Assembly: GCA_017544525.1 (NCBI GenBank)
Contig: JAFYEA010000009.1
Coordinates: forward strand, 30,356-94,355
DNA length: 64,000 bases
Origin: Bacilli bacterium
Lineage (GTDB): Bacteria; Bacillota_I; Bacilli_A; RF39; UBA660
Reading direction: 5' to 3'
Of the stretch, positions 1 to 8,000 are shown one piece after another. The notes beneath the pieces were generated by a model that made no database searches, was not told the DNA's origin, and saw only the letters and a program-made list of their open reading frames with translations. Position 1 is the first letter of the stretch; the number at the start of each line of letters is the position of its first letter. Position numbers and translations under genes: made by a program.

Positions 1-676
1 CATTTGACACATCCCATTCAGTTGACCATACACATGATGGCAATACAGCCGTTCTTAAATATTCATCTTGCCATAAACTTTTAACCATTCTTCTATCAGT
101 TGGATCTTTTTTAATTGTTTCAATTAAATTTCTAGCATGTTGATATCTATTAGTAATGAACCCATAAGCAGTACCAATAGTATTAGCATATCTTTTACCA
201 TACCATTTTGCCATTTTAATTGTTTTTCCTGGTATTAGACTTTTAGCTTTCATTACTTTTCCATTCTTATCTTTCTTAACTTTAAATTCATGAGTTCTGC
301 CAAAAGGATCATCTACTGGTACACTCTTTGGATCAATAACTTCAACTTCTTTATCTGGATCATATTCACCATATGGTTCATATATTCTATAAATACCATC
401 TGGATCTACCATCCATTCATCCCAAATATGTACTCCTCTTTCTTGTAATTCTTTTACATTGTTTGAACCCATTTGCCATATCCAAAGCATTTCAGTTACA
501 GCTTGTCTATGAAATAATTGTTTAGTTGTTAAAATTGGAAATTCTTTAGATAAATCAAAATTTAATTCATATGATGGTATTTTAATTGTATTAATACCAG
601 TTCTATTTTCAACCTCTACCCCTTCTTTTAATATTGTTCTACATAACTTCAAGTATTCTTTGTCCCACTCAGTCAT
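1..676 (-). CDS. thyA: Thymidylate synthase, C-terminus cut by window edge
   Basis: Makes dTMP from dUMP with 5,10-methylene-THF in the cytoplasm. The reading frame runs from an ATG at 676 off the left edge of the window; 225 residues are visible. The protein begins MTEWDKEYLKLCRTIL, has the N-terminal ENRTG phosphate-loop motif, and reaches DRRMVKSLWQDEYLRTA followed by LPSCVWSTEWDVSN, where Cys215 is the catalytic nucleophile. A segment of about 50 residues between about 90 and 150 resembles the insert of the longer ThyA forms. The start is supported by a strong Shine-Dalgarno sequence, AAGGAGG, 7 bases before the ATG. It lies 16 bp downstream of tmk, so synthesis of dTMP and its phosphorylation are co-transcribed. 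Confidence 0.96.
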   Translation of the reverse strand, partial: MTEWDKEYLKLCRTILKEGVEVENRTGINTIKIPSYELNFDLSKEFPILTTKQLFHRQAVTEMLWIWQMGSNNVKELQERGVHIWDEWMVDPDGIYRIYEPYGEYDPDKEVEVIDPKSVPVDDPFGRTHEFKVKKDKNGKVMKAKSLIPGKTIKMAKWYGKRYANTIGTAYGFITNRYQHARNLIETIKKDPTDRRMVKSLWQDEYLRTAVLPSCVWSTEWDVSN

Positions 677-692
677 TAATATTACCTCCTTA

Positions 693-1427
693 TTAAAACC
701 TTGTCATTTTTTTTATATGAACACTTTTTTCTTCTAAAAGTGTATCAACCACATTACTTATTTCTAATGCTATTTCATCAATAGATTTTATATCATTTAA
801 ATTATTATATTTTTTACCTTTAATACAATTTATACAATGCCAATTATACATTTTAGCAATATCTAGATAATTCTTTTCAGCATTTCTTAAATGACTCTCA
901 GAATTTTCATTTCCATCTCCAGCAACCCTATCTTTTCTTAACTCTTTAGCTGCTTCAAATGGCATATGTAAGAAAATTACTTTATCTGGTCTAGGTAATT
1001 CACATAATTCAAATTCTAATATTTCAATAAATTTTAATATTTTATCTCTATCTTTTTTTGTTTTTGCTTTACCTGCTTGATGTCCCATATTAGACATAAT
1101 ATATCTATCTAAAATAATAATGTCATTTTTATATATTTCATCTTCTATTTCTTTTAAAAAATTATATCTCCTATCAGCAGCATAATATATACTACTAACT
1201 AAAGGATCAACATTAGCTGATGTTTCTTCAAAATACGAATCACCAATTTCTTTCTTTCCTAAATATGGGCCACCCACTATTTTACCAGTAGATGAACTAT
1301 AAATTGGAAAAGAATAACTCTTAACTTTTAACCCTTTTTCTTTTAAATGTTCATATAATTTTTTACTTTGTGTTTCTTTTCCTGAACCATCTGTTCCTTC
1401 AATAACAAGTATCTTTGCTCTTTTCAT
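693..1427 (-). CDS. tmk: dTMP (thymidylate) kinase
   Basis: Phosphorylates dTMP to dTDP for DNA synthesis. The P-loop EGTDGSGKETQ is at residues 10-20, and a DRY motif follows (DRYIMSNMGHQAGK). An Arg-rich lid segment (ELRKDRVAGDGNEN) is visible. At 244 residues it is longer than the roughly 210 typical of the family. The frame is open to an ATG at 1454, but that ATG lies inside a terminator-like hairpin. The ATG at 1427 has AAGGAG a few bases upstream, so I start there (MKRAKILVIEG). The gene is followed by thyA after 16 bp and preceded by a promoter, a short leader ORF and the hairpin, which suggests attenuation of the tmk-thyA operon. Confidence 0.92.
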   Translation of the reverse strand: MKRAKILVIEGTDGSGKETQSKKLYEHLKEKGLKVKSYSFPIYSSSTGKIVGGPYLGKKEIGDSYFEETSANVDPLVSSIYYAADRRYNFLKEIEDEIYKNDIIILDRYIMSNMGHQAGKAKTKKDRDKILKFIEILEFELCELPRPDKVIFLHMPFEAAKELRKDRVAGDGNENSESHLRNAEKNYLDIAKMYNWHCINCIKGKKYNNLNDIKSIDEIALEISNVVDTLLEEKSVHIKKMTRF

Positions 1428-1440
1428 AACTCTCCTTTTG

Positions 1441-1468
1441 AAAAAAAATAACATGTGTAAAACATGTT
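1441..1468 (-). terminator. Terminator-like hairpin in the tmk leader (attenuator candidate)
   Basis: On the minus strand a 7-bp stem (AACATGT/ACATGTT, loop of 5) is followed by ATTTTTTTT. It lies between a good promoter (1510-1538) and the tmk ribosome binding site, so it would stop tmk transcription unless disrupted. It could also simply terminate read-through from the hydrolase gene upstream. Confidence 0.6.
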
Positions 1469-1490
1469 AAAAAAATTCATTCATTAACAT
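1467..1490 (-). CDS. Putative 7-codon leader ORF before tmk
   Basis: ATG at 1490 encodes MLMNEFF and stops at TAA (1469-1467). An AGAGGT Shine-Dalgarno sequence lies 7 bases upstream. The stop codon overlaps the 5' arm of the terminator hairpin at 1441-1468, so a ribosome ending here could block hairpin formation. Too short to support by composition; the call rests on the SD, the start and the geometry. Confidence 0.35.
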   Translation of the reverse strand: MLMNEFF

Positions 1491-1502
1491 TAATATTACC
1501 TC

Positions 1503-1538
1503 TAATGAAATTATAATATATCTATTTTTTTTATTCAA
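1503..1538 (-). promoter_or_regulatory. Promoter of tmk-thyA
   Basis: On the minus strand TTGAAT (1538-1533), a 17-bp spacer and a perfect TATAAT (1515-1510). The start site is predicted near 1503, upstream of the leader ORF and the hairpin. Confidence 0.65.
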
Positions 1539-1554
1539 TTAATTTCTTTTTATT

Positions 1555-2556
1555 TTACAAATTATTTATCATTTCATTTATTTCATTAGTAATTTCTTCA
1601 ACATTACCATGATGAATATAATGACTTCCATTTAATTCTTTAATTGTTTGTATTTCTTCATTACTAATTAATTTTTCATGCATTGTTTTCCAATCATATA
1701 AGAAATCTTCACTTTTTAAATATTCATCCATTGATTCAATTGTTTCACTTGCTAAGAATGTTATTACATGTAAATCATCTCTATATTTTTTATATAGCAT
1801 TTCTTTTGCTATTAAAGGAAAATTTCTCATTTCATTAACAATTGTCTTATCTAATACTCTATTATATATTAAATATTCATAGTCTTTTTTAAACTCTTGT
1901 TTTACATCGCCAGTATATAATTCATCTAATAGTTTTTGTCCACCTATTAATCCTATAAATCTAGTAAGACCACTAGGAGACATATAACTATAGTAGTCTT
2001 CATATTTTGGTAATGGTTCATTATTGATTACTTGTTTTTCTACTTGATAAGAAGAAGAACAATCTAAACAAACATAACCTACTACTCCATTATTGTTATT
2101 AGCATACTCTAAAGTAATTGGTCCCATATATGAATGAGCAAGTAGTATTATCTTATCTTTTATTTCATAATAATCCATAACTTTTTGAATTTCATAAAGA
2201 TAATTATCTAGTGTTCTTTCTTTATCAGATATAGTACTATAACCATAACCTAATTGTTCAACAATAATTACTGTGTTCTTTTCACTTAAAGATTCTGCAA
2301 GATTATAAAAGTCATAATATGGTGAAGGAGTACCCATACCTGATAACATAACTATTGTATATTCTCCATCTCCAAATTTCTTAGCATGCATAAATTCTTT
2401 ATCATATACTTCTATTAGATCACCAGGTACTTTATAATACTTATCTTCATATAATTTATTACATATTTTATGATAAATATACATACCACATATACATATA
2501 ACAACGAATAAAATAATACCTATAATAAATTTTAATAATCCACTTATTAATTTCAT
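1555..2556 (-). CDS. Membrane-anchored alpha/beta hydrolase
   Basis: A probable serine hydrolase of unknown substrate. Residues 8-28 form an N-terminal membrane anchor. The hydrolase fold follows: an oxyanion-hole segment LSGMGTPSPYYDF near residue 70, the nucleophile elbow LLAHSYMGP near 140 (Ser in AHSYMG instead of GHSMGG), and a C-terminal His in NGSHYIHHGN as the likely catalytic base. Length is about 330 residues, normal for anchored members. The ATG at 2556 follows AGGTGA. It is transcribed divergently from rnhC and has an extended -10 element at 2580-2588. No neighbour indicates its substrate. Confidence 0.82.
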   Translation of the reverse strand: MKLISGLLKFIIGIILFVVICICGMYIYHKICNKLYEDKYYKVPGDLIEVYDKEFMHAKKFGDGEYTIVMLSGMGTPSPYYDFYNLAESLSEKNTVIIVEQLGYGYSTISDKERTLDNYLYEIQKVMDYYEIKDKIILLAHSYMGPITLEYANNNNGVVGYVCLDCSSSYQVEKQVINNEPLPKYEDYYSYMSPSGLTRFIGLIGGQKLLDELYTGDVKQEFKKDYEYLIYNRVLDKTIVNEMRNFPLIAKEMLYKKYRDDLHVITFLASETIESMDEYLKSEDFLYDWKTMHEKLISNEEIQTIKELNGSHYIHHGNVEEITNEINEMINNL

Positions 2557-2579
2557 AACTTCACCTACTTTATATGTTA

Positions 2580-2588
2580 ATTATAGCA
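2580..2588 (-). promoter_or_regulatory. Extended -10 promoter of the hydrolase gene
   Basis: On the minus strand TGCTATAAT, an extended -10 with a perfect hexamer, about 25 bp before the ATG at 2556. No good -35 is seen. Confidence 0.45.
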
Positions 2589-2616
2589 CATACCAATTCT
2601 TTTTTATTATTATTTA

Positions 2617-2625
2617 TGTTAAAAT
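2617..2625 (+). promoter_or_regulatory. Extended -10 promoter of rnhC
   Basis: TGTTAAAAT on the plus strand, an extended -10 about 22 bp before the ATG at 2648. The -35 region is poor (TTCTTT). Confidence 0.4.
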
Positions 2626-2647
2626 ATACATATGGGATGTGAATAAA

Positions 2648-3583
2648 ATGGAGAAACAAAAAACAATAGTATTTAAAGTCAGTGATAATATTAAAGAACA
2701 AATGATAGATTATTATAAAGATATGGTTACTGGAAAACCTCCATATTCTTTATTTCAAGTTAAACAATATGATTGTGTTATTACTTTATATGAAAGTGGT
2801 AAAGTAATGTTTCAAGGAATTGGAGCTGATATTGAAGCATCATATTGGACTGAACAAGAAAGAGTAATTAATAAAAGAGATATTAATGATGAAATAAAAG
2901 AAAAGCAAGAAAAAACTATTAACAAAGAATATTATTACTATGACGCTATTGGTAGTGATGAGGTTGGAACAGGAGATTACTTTGGACCTATTATTGTAAC
3001 TGCTACATTAGTTGATAAATCAACTAGAAAATTACTTGAAGATCTAAAGATAATGGATTCAAAGAAAATGACAGATGATAAAATTAGAAGATGCGCTCCG
3101 ATATTAATTAAAAAACTTCCATATGTAACATTTACCCTATCAAATACTAAATATAATGATCTTGTAAATAAAGGATTTAATATGAATAAGATTAAAACTA
3201 TCCTTCATAACAAAGTGTTATATGAATTATCTAATAAAGGTATCCCTTATCATAAAATAATAGTTGATCAATTTACTACTCCTAGAAGTTACTTTAGTTT
3301 TTTAAAACAAGAAAATATTACTGAAAAAGTAACTAAGATTACATTTATTACTAAAGGTGAAAGTGCTCATTTAAGTGTAGCAGCAGCTTCTGTAATAAGT
3401 AGATATTTATTTTTAGAAGAAATGGATAAGTTATCTGAAAAATATGGTATTACTATATTAAAAGGTGCTGGTGAAAAAGTAGATGAAATTGGAAAACAAA
3501 TAGTTAAGAAATATGGTAAGAATGAATTAAATAAAATAGCTAAACTTAATTTTAATAATACTGAAAAGATTTTAAATAATTAA
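2648..3583 (+). CDS. rnhC: Ribonuclease HIII
   Basis: Cleaves the RNA strand of RNA-DNA hybrids and removes R-loops and primers. The N-terminal about 85 residues match the substrate-binding domain typical of RNase HIII. The catalytic domain begins with YDAIGSDEVGTGDYFGPI near residue 95, carrying the Asp-Glu pair of the active site; DSKKMTD and VDQFTTP follow with further acidic residues. Length is about 311 residues, as expected. A GTG at 2639 in frame has no room for a Shine-Dalgarno sequence, whereas the ATG at 2648 has GGGA 10 bases upstream, so I prefer the ATG. It is the only clear protein gene on the plus strand in this window. Confidence 0.94.
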   Translation: MEKQKTIVFKVSDNIKEQMIDYYKDMVTGKPPYSLFQVKQYDCVITLYESGKVMFQGIGADIEASYWTEQERVINKRDINDEIKEKQEKTINKEYYYYDAIGSDEVGTGDYFGPIIVTATLVDKSTRKLLEDLKIMDSKKMTDDKIRRCAPILIKKLPYVTFTLSNTKYNDLVNKGFNMNKIKTILHNKVLYELSNKGIPYHKIIVDQFTTPRSYFSFLKQENITEKVTKITFITKGESAHLSVAAASVISRYLFLEEMDKLSEKYGITILKGAGEKVDEIGKQIVKKYGKNELNKIAKLNFNNTEKILNN

Positions 3584-3596
3584 AATCTTTTTATTT
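3564..3596 (+). terminator. Terminator of rnhC
   Basis: AAAAGATTTT and AAAATCTTTT form a stem overlapping the rnhC stop codon, followed by TTATTTTC. Confidence 0.6.
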
Positions 3597-3675
3597 TCTT
3601 AACAATTTAATATTCAATATAAATAGACAATCTATTATTTAATTATCCTATAGAAATATTTCAATTATAAGCAAA

Positions 3676-3716
3676 TAAAAATAAGTCAAAAATAAATTTT
3701 ATCAATTTGACTTATT
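3676..3716 (-). terminator. Terminator-like hairpin downstream of the mutS partner gene
   Basis: An 11-bp perfect inverted repeat (AATAAGTCAAA at 3680-3690 and TTTGACTTATT at 3706-3716) with a 15-base loop. On the minus strand it is followed by TTTTATTT. It may end the mutS transcript. Its plus-strand arm contains TTGACT, the putative -35 of the small RNA candidate. Confidence 0.4.
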
Positions 3717-3741
3717 ATTTTTAATATAGTATTTTGATAAT

Positions 3742-3857
3742 GCACTTAGTGGTACACTCTCAATTTTTTATTATTTTGTTATATTTATTGAATCATTCAT
3801 CTACCTTTATACTTTATTTTTTGTATTAACACTTTTCACCACTAAGTGTTTTTTTAT
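3742..3857 (+). ncRNA. Candidate plus-strand small RNA
   Basis: A plus-strand promoter-like pair, TTGACT (3707-3712) and TATTTT (3730-3735) with a 17-bp spacer, predicts a start near 3742. The predicted RNA begins with CACTTAGTGG (3743-3752), which is perfectly complementary to CCACTAAGTG (3839-3848), closing a roughly 100-base loop. The 3' end also forms a terminator: AACACTT (3829-3835), a short loop, AAGTGTT (3844-3850) and a T-run. These two pairings are mutually exclusive. No plus-strand gene follows, so a stand-alone RNA is more likely than a leader. The interior is AT-rich with little structure. I recognise no known family. Confidence 0.35.
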
Positions 3858-4438
3858 TTGCCTAAACCAAGTTTTAAAGTATAGTCATTTATATCTTTTT
3901 CTAATTCTTCTTTTCTTTCTAAATTTTTAGTAGCAGCTATAGTATCAAAACCTCTAAGTCTAGATGCTGTAGCTCCAAGTTCATCACAAGCATAATTGTA
4001 AACCGTTTCTGTTCTTTCATATATTAGCGCAATAAGGTTAGCTAATTCATAATTACATGATGAAACATGATGAGCCTGAAGTTTTTCAAGTGATATATAT
4101 ATTTCATTTAGCAGTTTCTTTTCTAAGTTTATGTCATTCTGAGCACTATTAATTATACTAACCACTTTTTTTACTTCCTCTTTAATATCATATCTAATCA
4201 TTAATAATAAAATATTAGATAAAATTGTTTTATATTTTATTATCCTTAATTTTTTTATGGCTTCACTTCTTAACTCTTGAGTTGAATGATAACTTTTCCA
4301 CAAAACATCAAAACTTTCATTAAATAATTTATCTTCTTCTTCTTTTGCTTTTAATGCTTCTTCTACAGTATAAGTTTTTTCCATTTCATTTATTACTGCC
4401 TGTTTTAATTCTTCATAATCAAAATTATCTTCATCCAT
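3854..4438 (-). CDS. Uncharacterised helical protein co-transcribed with mutS
   Basis: I do not recognise this 194-residue protein. It is rich in Glu, Lys and Leu, predicted almost fully helical, with no signal peptide or membrane segment. Its first 45 residues are strongly acidic (MDEDNFDYEELKQAVINEME). The middle carries an amphipathic stretch with the conserved-looking pieces QAHHVSSCNYELANLIAL and ACDELGATASRLRGFDT. The ATG begins 1 bp after the mutS stop codon, and no strong Shine-Dalgarno sequence is seen, suggesting translational coupling to mutS. Whether it works in mismatch repair is unknown; only its position suggests so. Confidence 0.7.
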   Translation of the reverse strand: MDEDNFDYEELKQAVINEMEKTYTVEEALKAKEEEDKLFNESFDVLWKSYHSTQELRSEAIKKLRIIKYKTILSNILLLMIRYDIKEEVKKVVSIINSAQNDINLEKKLLNEIYISLEKLQAHHVSSCNYELANLIALIYERTETVYNYACDELGATASRLRGFDTIAATKNLERKEELEKDINDYTLKLGLGK

Positions 4439-4439
4439 A

Positions 4440-6968
4440 TTATTTGCCTGCTTTCTTCTTTATTTCATCTAATATTTGTATTGCTTGCATTGGGGTTACT
4501 TCATAAGGATTAATAGTAGCTATATAATCTCTTAGTTCATCCCTTTCTAAATCAAAATTCATTTGTAATTGTTGAACTTTTCTTCTTCCTTTTGATTCTT
4601 TACTTTCATATACTTCTAATAATTCATTTGCTCTATCAATTACTTCTTCTGGAAGATTAGCAAGTTTTGCAACATTAATACCATAACTCTTATCAACTGC
4701 TCCATCACTTACCTTATGCAAAAATGTAATGTCACCATCTTCTTCACTAATACTAACATGAACATTTTTAACATCATTTAATTTACTTTCTAAATCAGTT
4801 AGTTCATGATAATGAGTTGAGAATAATGTTTTACATTTAATATGATGAGAAATATATTCAATTATCGAACCAGCTAAACTCATACCATCGTAAGTACTAG
4901 TTCCTCTACCAAGTTCATCAAATAATATTAAACTATTTTCAGTAGCATTTTTAAGAGCATAAGCACTTTCATTCATTTCAACCATAAATGTTGATTCTCC
5001 ACCTACTAAATCATCACTAGCACCTATTCTAGTAAATATTTTATCAAATATAGGTAAACTACATTTCTTAGCAGGAACAAATGAACCAATCTGGTTAAGT
5101 ATTGCTATAATACCCATTTCTCTCATATATGTTGATTTACCACTCATGTTAGGACCAGTTATAATTAATATATTAGTATGATTATCAAGTATTACATCGT
5201 TATCAATATATTCACCTTCAATAACACTTTCAACAACCGGATGTCTTCCTCCAACTATTTCAACAGTATTATTTTCATTAATAATAGGTTTAATAAAATT
5301 GTTTTCTTCAGCAATAGTAGCAAAACTTTGCATTACATCATAATATGCTATTTTACCTGATACTTTTTGTAATTGAGAAATATATTTTTTTATTTCATCT
5401 TTTATATTACAAAAAACATCATATTCTAAATTATTAAGTCTCTCTTCAGCATTTAAAATCATATTCTCTTTTTCTTTTAGTAAAGGAGTAATATACCTTT
5501 CACAATTAGTTAATGTTTGTTTTCTATCATATTGATATTCATCTTTTACTAATGACACTTGTCCTTTTGGTACTTCAATATAATATCCAAATACTTTATT
5601 AAATCCTACTTTTAATCCTTTAATATTAGTCCTATTCTTTTCTTCAGTTTCAAATTTAGAAATAAAATCTTTTCCATTAGTTTTAATATCCCTCAATTCA
5701 TCTATTTCTTTATTGAAACCATCTTTAATTATTCCACCTTCTTTTAATGTAATTGGCGGTTCTTCTTTAATAGAGTCTTCAATTAGTTTAACTAATTTTT
5801 CAAATGTTTCTAATTCTTCTAATCCAAGTTCATTTAATATTAAATTAATATCAGGAAATACTTTTAAACTATTTTTAAGTTGAATCATATCTCTAGGATT
5901 CAAACTAGAACATGCTACTTTACCAGTTAATCTTTCTAAATCATATACTTCATATAAATATGTTTTAAGTTCACTCTTAAGCATAAATTCATTAATTAAT
6001 TTTTCTACTAAATCATGTCTACTAGTTATTTCTTCTTTACTAATAGATGGACTAATAATATAACTCTTTAATAATCTACTACCCATAGCAGTTTTAGTTT
6101 TATCCATAAATCCAAGTAAACTATTTTGTCTATCTTTATTTCTAATTGTTTCAACTAATTCTAAATTCTTTATACATTCTTTATTTAATTCTAAAAACAA
6201 TTTGTTATCAATTACTTCTAATTCTTGTATATGACTTAAATCTTGTTTTAAAGAATTTGTTAAATAATTTAATACTAAAGAAGTATTTCTAATTAACTTT
6301 TCATCTGTTACTTTATCGAATACATTTGATTTTTTATATATTTTATCATCATTAAAAACAGATATATAAATATTATAATTATTCTTTAATTTATTAATTA
6401 GTTTAGTATCAAAAGTTTCATCTACAACTATTTCTTTAATATTTAAATTAACAATATTACTTATTAGTTTTTCTTCTTCATGACTAATATATGTAGCACA
6501 TACTTTTCCACTTAAAACATCTGCATACGATAATACATATACATAAGATAAATCAGTTATACTTGCTATATAATTAAAATCTTTTTCATTAACCATTTCA
6601 GTATTAGTAATTGTTCCAGCACTTACTATTTGAATTACTTCTCTTTTTACAATACCTTTAGCTGTTTTAGGATCTTCCATTTGTTCACATATAGCAACTT
6701 TATAACCTTTTTCAATTAATTTTTCTAAATATATATTAACAGCATGATGAGGAACACCACACATAGGTATTCTTTCACTTAATCCTGCTTGTTTACCTGT
6801 TAATGTTAATTCAAGTTCATGACTAGCAGTTATAGCATCATCAAAAAACATTTCATAGAAGTCCCCTAGTCTATAAAATAATATTATTCCTTCATACTCA
6901 CTCTTAGTCTTAAGATATTCTCTCATCATAGGACTAACATCATTCAAATTAACATCTTTTCTTTCCAT
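4440..6968 (-). CDS. mutS: DNA mismatch repair ATPase MutS
   Basis: Recognises mismatches and small loops and starts repair. Domain I carries the mismatch-binding FYRLGDFYEMFFDDA motif (Phe-x-Glu) near residue 32-45. The connector, lever and clamp regions follow, and the ABC-type ATPase domain has Walker A TGPNMSGKST near residues 601-610, Walker B ILFDELGRGTSTYDG and the STHYHEL switch. At 842 residues it is close to the usual length. mutL is not adjacent, unlike in many Bacillota. There is no visible Shine-Dalgarno sequence before ATG 6968; instead a TATAAT lies exactly where it would place the transcript start at the start codon, so the mRNA may be leaderless. Confidence 0.97.
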   Translation of the reverse strand: MERKDVNLNDVSPMMREYLKTKSEYEGIILFYRLGDFYEMFFDDAITASHELELTLTGKQAGLSERIPMCGVPHHAVNIYLEKLIEKGYKVAICEQMEDPKTAKGIVKREVIQIVSAGTITNTEMVNEKDFNYIASITDLSYVYVLSYADVLSGKVCATYISHEEEKLISNIVNLNIKEIVVDETFDTKLINKLKNNYNIYISVFNDDKIYKKSNVFDKVTDEKLIRNTSLVLNYLTNSLKQDLSHIQELEVIDNKLFLELNKECIKNLELVETIRNKDRQNSLLGFMDKTKTAMGSRLLKSYIISPSISKEEITSRHDLVEKLINEFMLKSELKTYLYEVYDLERLTGKVACSSLNPRDMIQLKNSLKVFPDINLILNELGLEELETFEKLVKLIEDSIKEEPPITLKEGGIIKDGFNKEIDELRDIKTNGKDFISKFETEEKNRTNIKGLKVGFNKVFGYYIEVPKGQVSLVKDEYQYDRKQTLTNCERYITPLLKEKENMILNAEERLNNLEYDVFCNIKDEIKKYISQLQKVSGKIAYYDVMQSFATIAEENNFIKPIINENNTVEIVGGRHPVVESVIEGEYIDNDVILDNHTNILIITGPNMSGKSTYMREMGIIAILNQIGSFVPAKKCSLPIFDKIFTRIGASDDLVGGESTFMVEMNESAYALKNATENSLILFDELGRGTSTYDGMSLAGSIIEYISHHIKCKTLFSTHYHELTDLESKLNDVKNVHVSISEEDGDITFLHKVSDGAVDKSYGINVAKLANLPEEVIDRANELLEVYESKESKGRRKVQQLQMNFDLERDELRDYIATINPYEVTPMQAIQILDEIKKKAGK

Positions 6969-6975
6969 AGCAATT

Positions 6976-6984
6976 ATTATAATA
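6976..6984 (-). promoter_or_regulatory. mutS -10 element, predicting leaderless mRNA
   Basis: Minus-strand TATTATAAT gives overlapping hexamers TATTAT (6984-6979) and TATAAT (6981-6976). Starts 7 bases downstream fall at 6972 or 6969, beside the ATG at 6968. The upstream -35 region is a T-rich tract. Confidence 0.4.
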
Positions 6985-7012
6985 CAAAAAGAAAAAGAAA
7001 AAAAGATTTTTC

Positions 7013-7040
7013 AAAAGAAAAAATCAGTAAAAACTGATTT
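7013..7040 (-). terminator. Terminator after the 7040-7885 gene
   Basis: Minus-strand stem AAATCAG/CTGATTT directly after the stop codon, followed by TTTCTTTT. Confidence 0.6.
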
Positions 7041-7885
7041 TATTCTTCATCATCATCTCCTTCTAATTCAAGTCTATCAAATGTGTCATATATCCTTGGA
7101 AATTCAAAATCTTCCTCTTCTGTTAATTTTTTGATAACAGTTTTGTTTGTAACCAACTCTCCATTATTAATAGTTAATTTCATATAATAAAATTCATTTG
7201 TTTTGGTATCCACCTTAAAATATCCTATTTCATTATTGTTTATAATTATATCTTTTCTATTATTTTTAAAATAATTAGATAAATCTACTTTTAATATTTT
7301 TTCTGCTTCATCAAAATGATTGTGATCATAATATTCTAAATCTTCATGACTAAAACTAAATAACTCTTTTTTAGAATCTAAATCTAATATGCTTTTTCCA
7401 CTACCATCTAAATGAATATTAGTTACTAATAAATATTTTTTACCATTAACATCATCAAAATGATCTAAGTAATAAATAAAACTATCTACACTTGCTTTTA
7501 AATCTTCTTCTAAGTTTTCTTCATCTATATATTCAGATACTACATAATCTTTAAACAAAACTTCACCATTAAGTGAAATATCAACAGCAAATATTTTTTC
7601 AGATAGTACATATCCATCCACAATATCTTTTGGATCAGTATCTTCATCTGGTTTAGTATACTTATAAACAGTATTAAATGTTAATTCTAGTTTTTTACCA
7701 TCAAATACGTATTCTTTTTTTGTATATAATTCTCTTTTTATTTTTGTTGTTTCTTCACTAATTGTTGGTTCTTGAACACTAGGTTTTTTATCTTTAGAAA
7801 TATATAAGTAAGCAACAACACCAAATAATAAAGCAACAACTATTATTAACACTATTGCTAATGTTTTTTTATTATTACTTTCCAT
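7040..7885 (-). CDS. Membrane-anchored extracytoplasmic protein, unknown
   Basis: I do not recognise a family. The protein has a short basic N-terminus, one membrane segment (TLAIVLIIVVALLFGVVAYLYI, about residues 8-29) and an outer domain of about 250 residues rich in acidic residues and predicted beta strands (YVFDGKKLELTFNTVYKY, YLLVTNIHLDG). It ends in a run of Asp and Glu. The frame extends to 7918, but the ATG at 7885 has GAGGAAGTGA upstream while the earlier one has no ribosome binding site. Flanking hairpins at both ends suggest a single-gene transcript. Confidence 0.7.
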   Translation of the reverse strand: MESNNKKTLAIVLIIVVALLFGVVAYLYISKDKKPSVQEPTISEETTKIKRELYTKKEYVFDGKKLELTFNTVYKYTKPDEDTDPKDIVDGYVLSEKIFAVDISLNGEVLFKDYVVSEYIDEENLEEDLKASVDSFIYYLDHFDDVNGKKYLLVTNIHLDGSGKSILDLDSKKELFSFSHEDLEYYDHNHFDEAEKILKVDLSNYFKNNRKDIIINNNEIGYFKVDTKTNEFYYMKLTINNGELVTNKTVIKKLTEEEDFEFPRIYDTFDRLELEGDDDEE

Positions 7886-7973
7886 AAATATCACTTCCTC
7901 ACTTGCATATAATATCATATCTATTAAATAATTGTTTTAACAATCAAATAATTATACATGCTCTTTTACAAAC

Positions 7974-8000
7974 AAAAAGTCAGTAATTACTGACTTTTTT
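7974..8000 (-). terminator. Terminator after the M48 protease gene
   Basis: Perfect palindrome AAAAAGTCAGTA/ATTACTGACTTTTT overlapping the stop codon; works in either direction. Confidence 0.6.

Noticed and set aside
1441..1468. Plain terminator of the upstream hydrolase gene
   Set aside because: Not excluded, but the tmk promoter lies upstream of the hairpin, so it must also act on tmk transcripts; kept as an attenuator candidate.
3742..3857. Riboswitch or attenuator for a downstream gene
   Set aside because: The two exclusive pairings look like one, but no plus-strand gene follows, so a free small RNA is the better reading.
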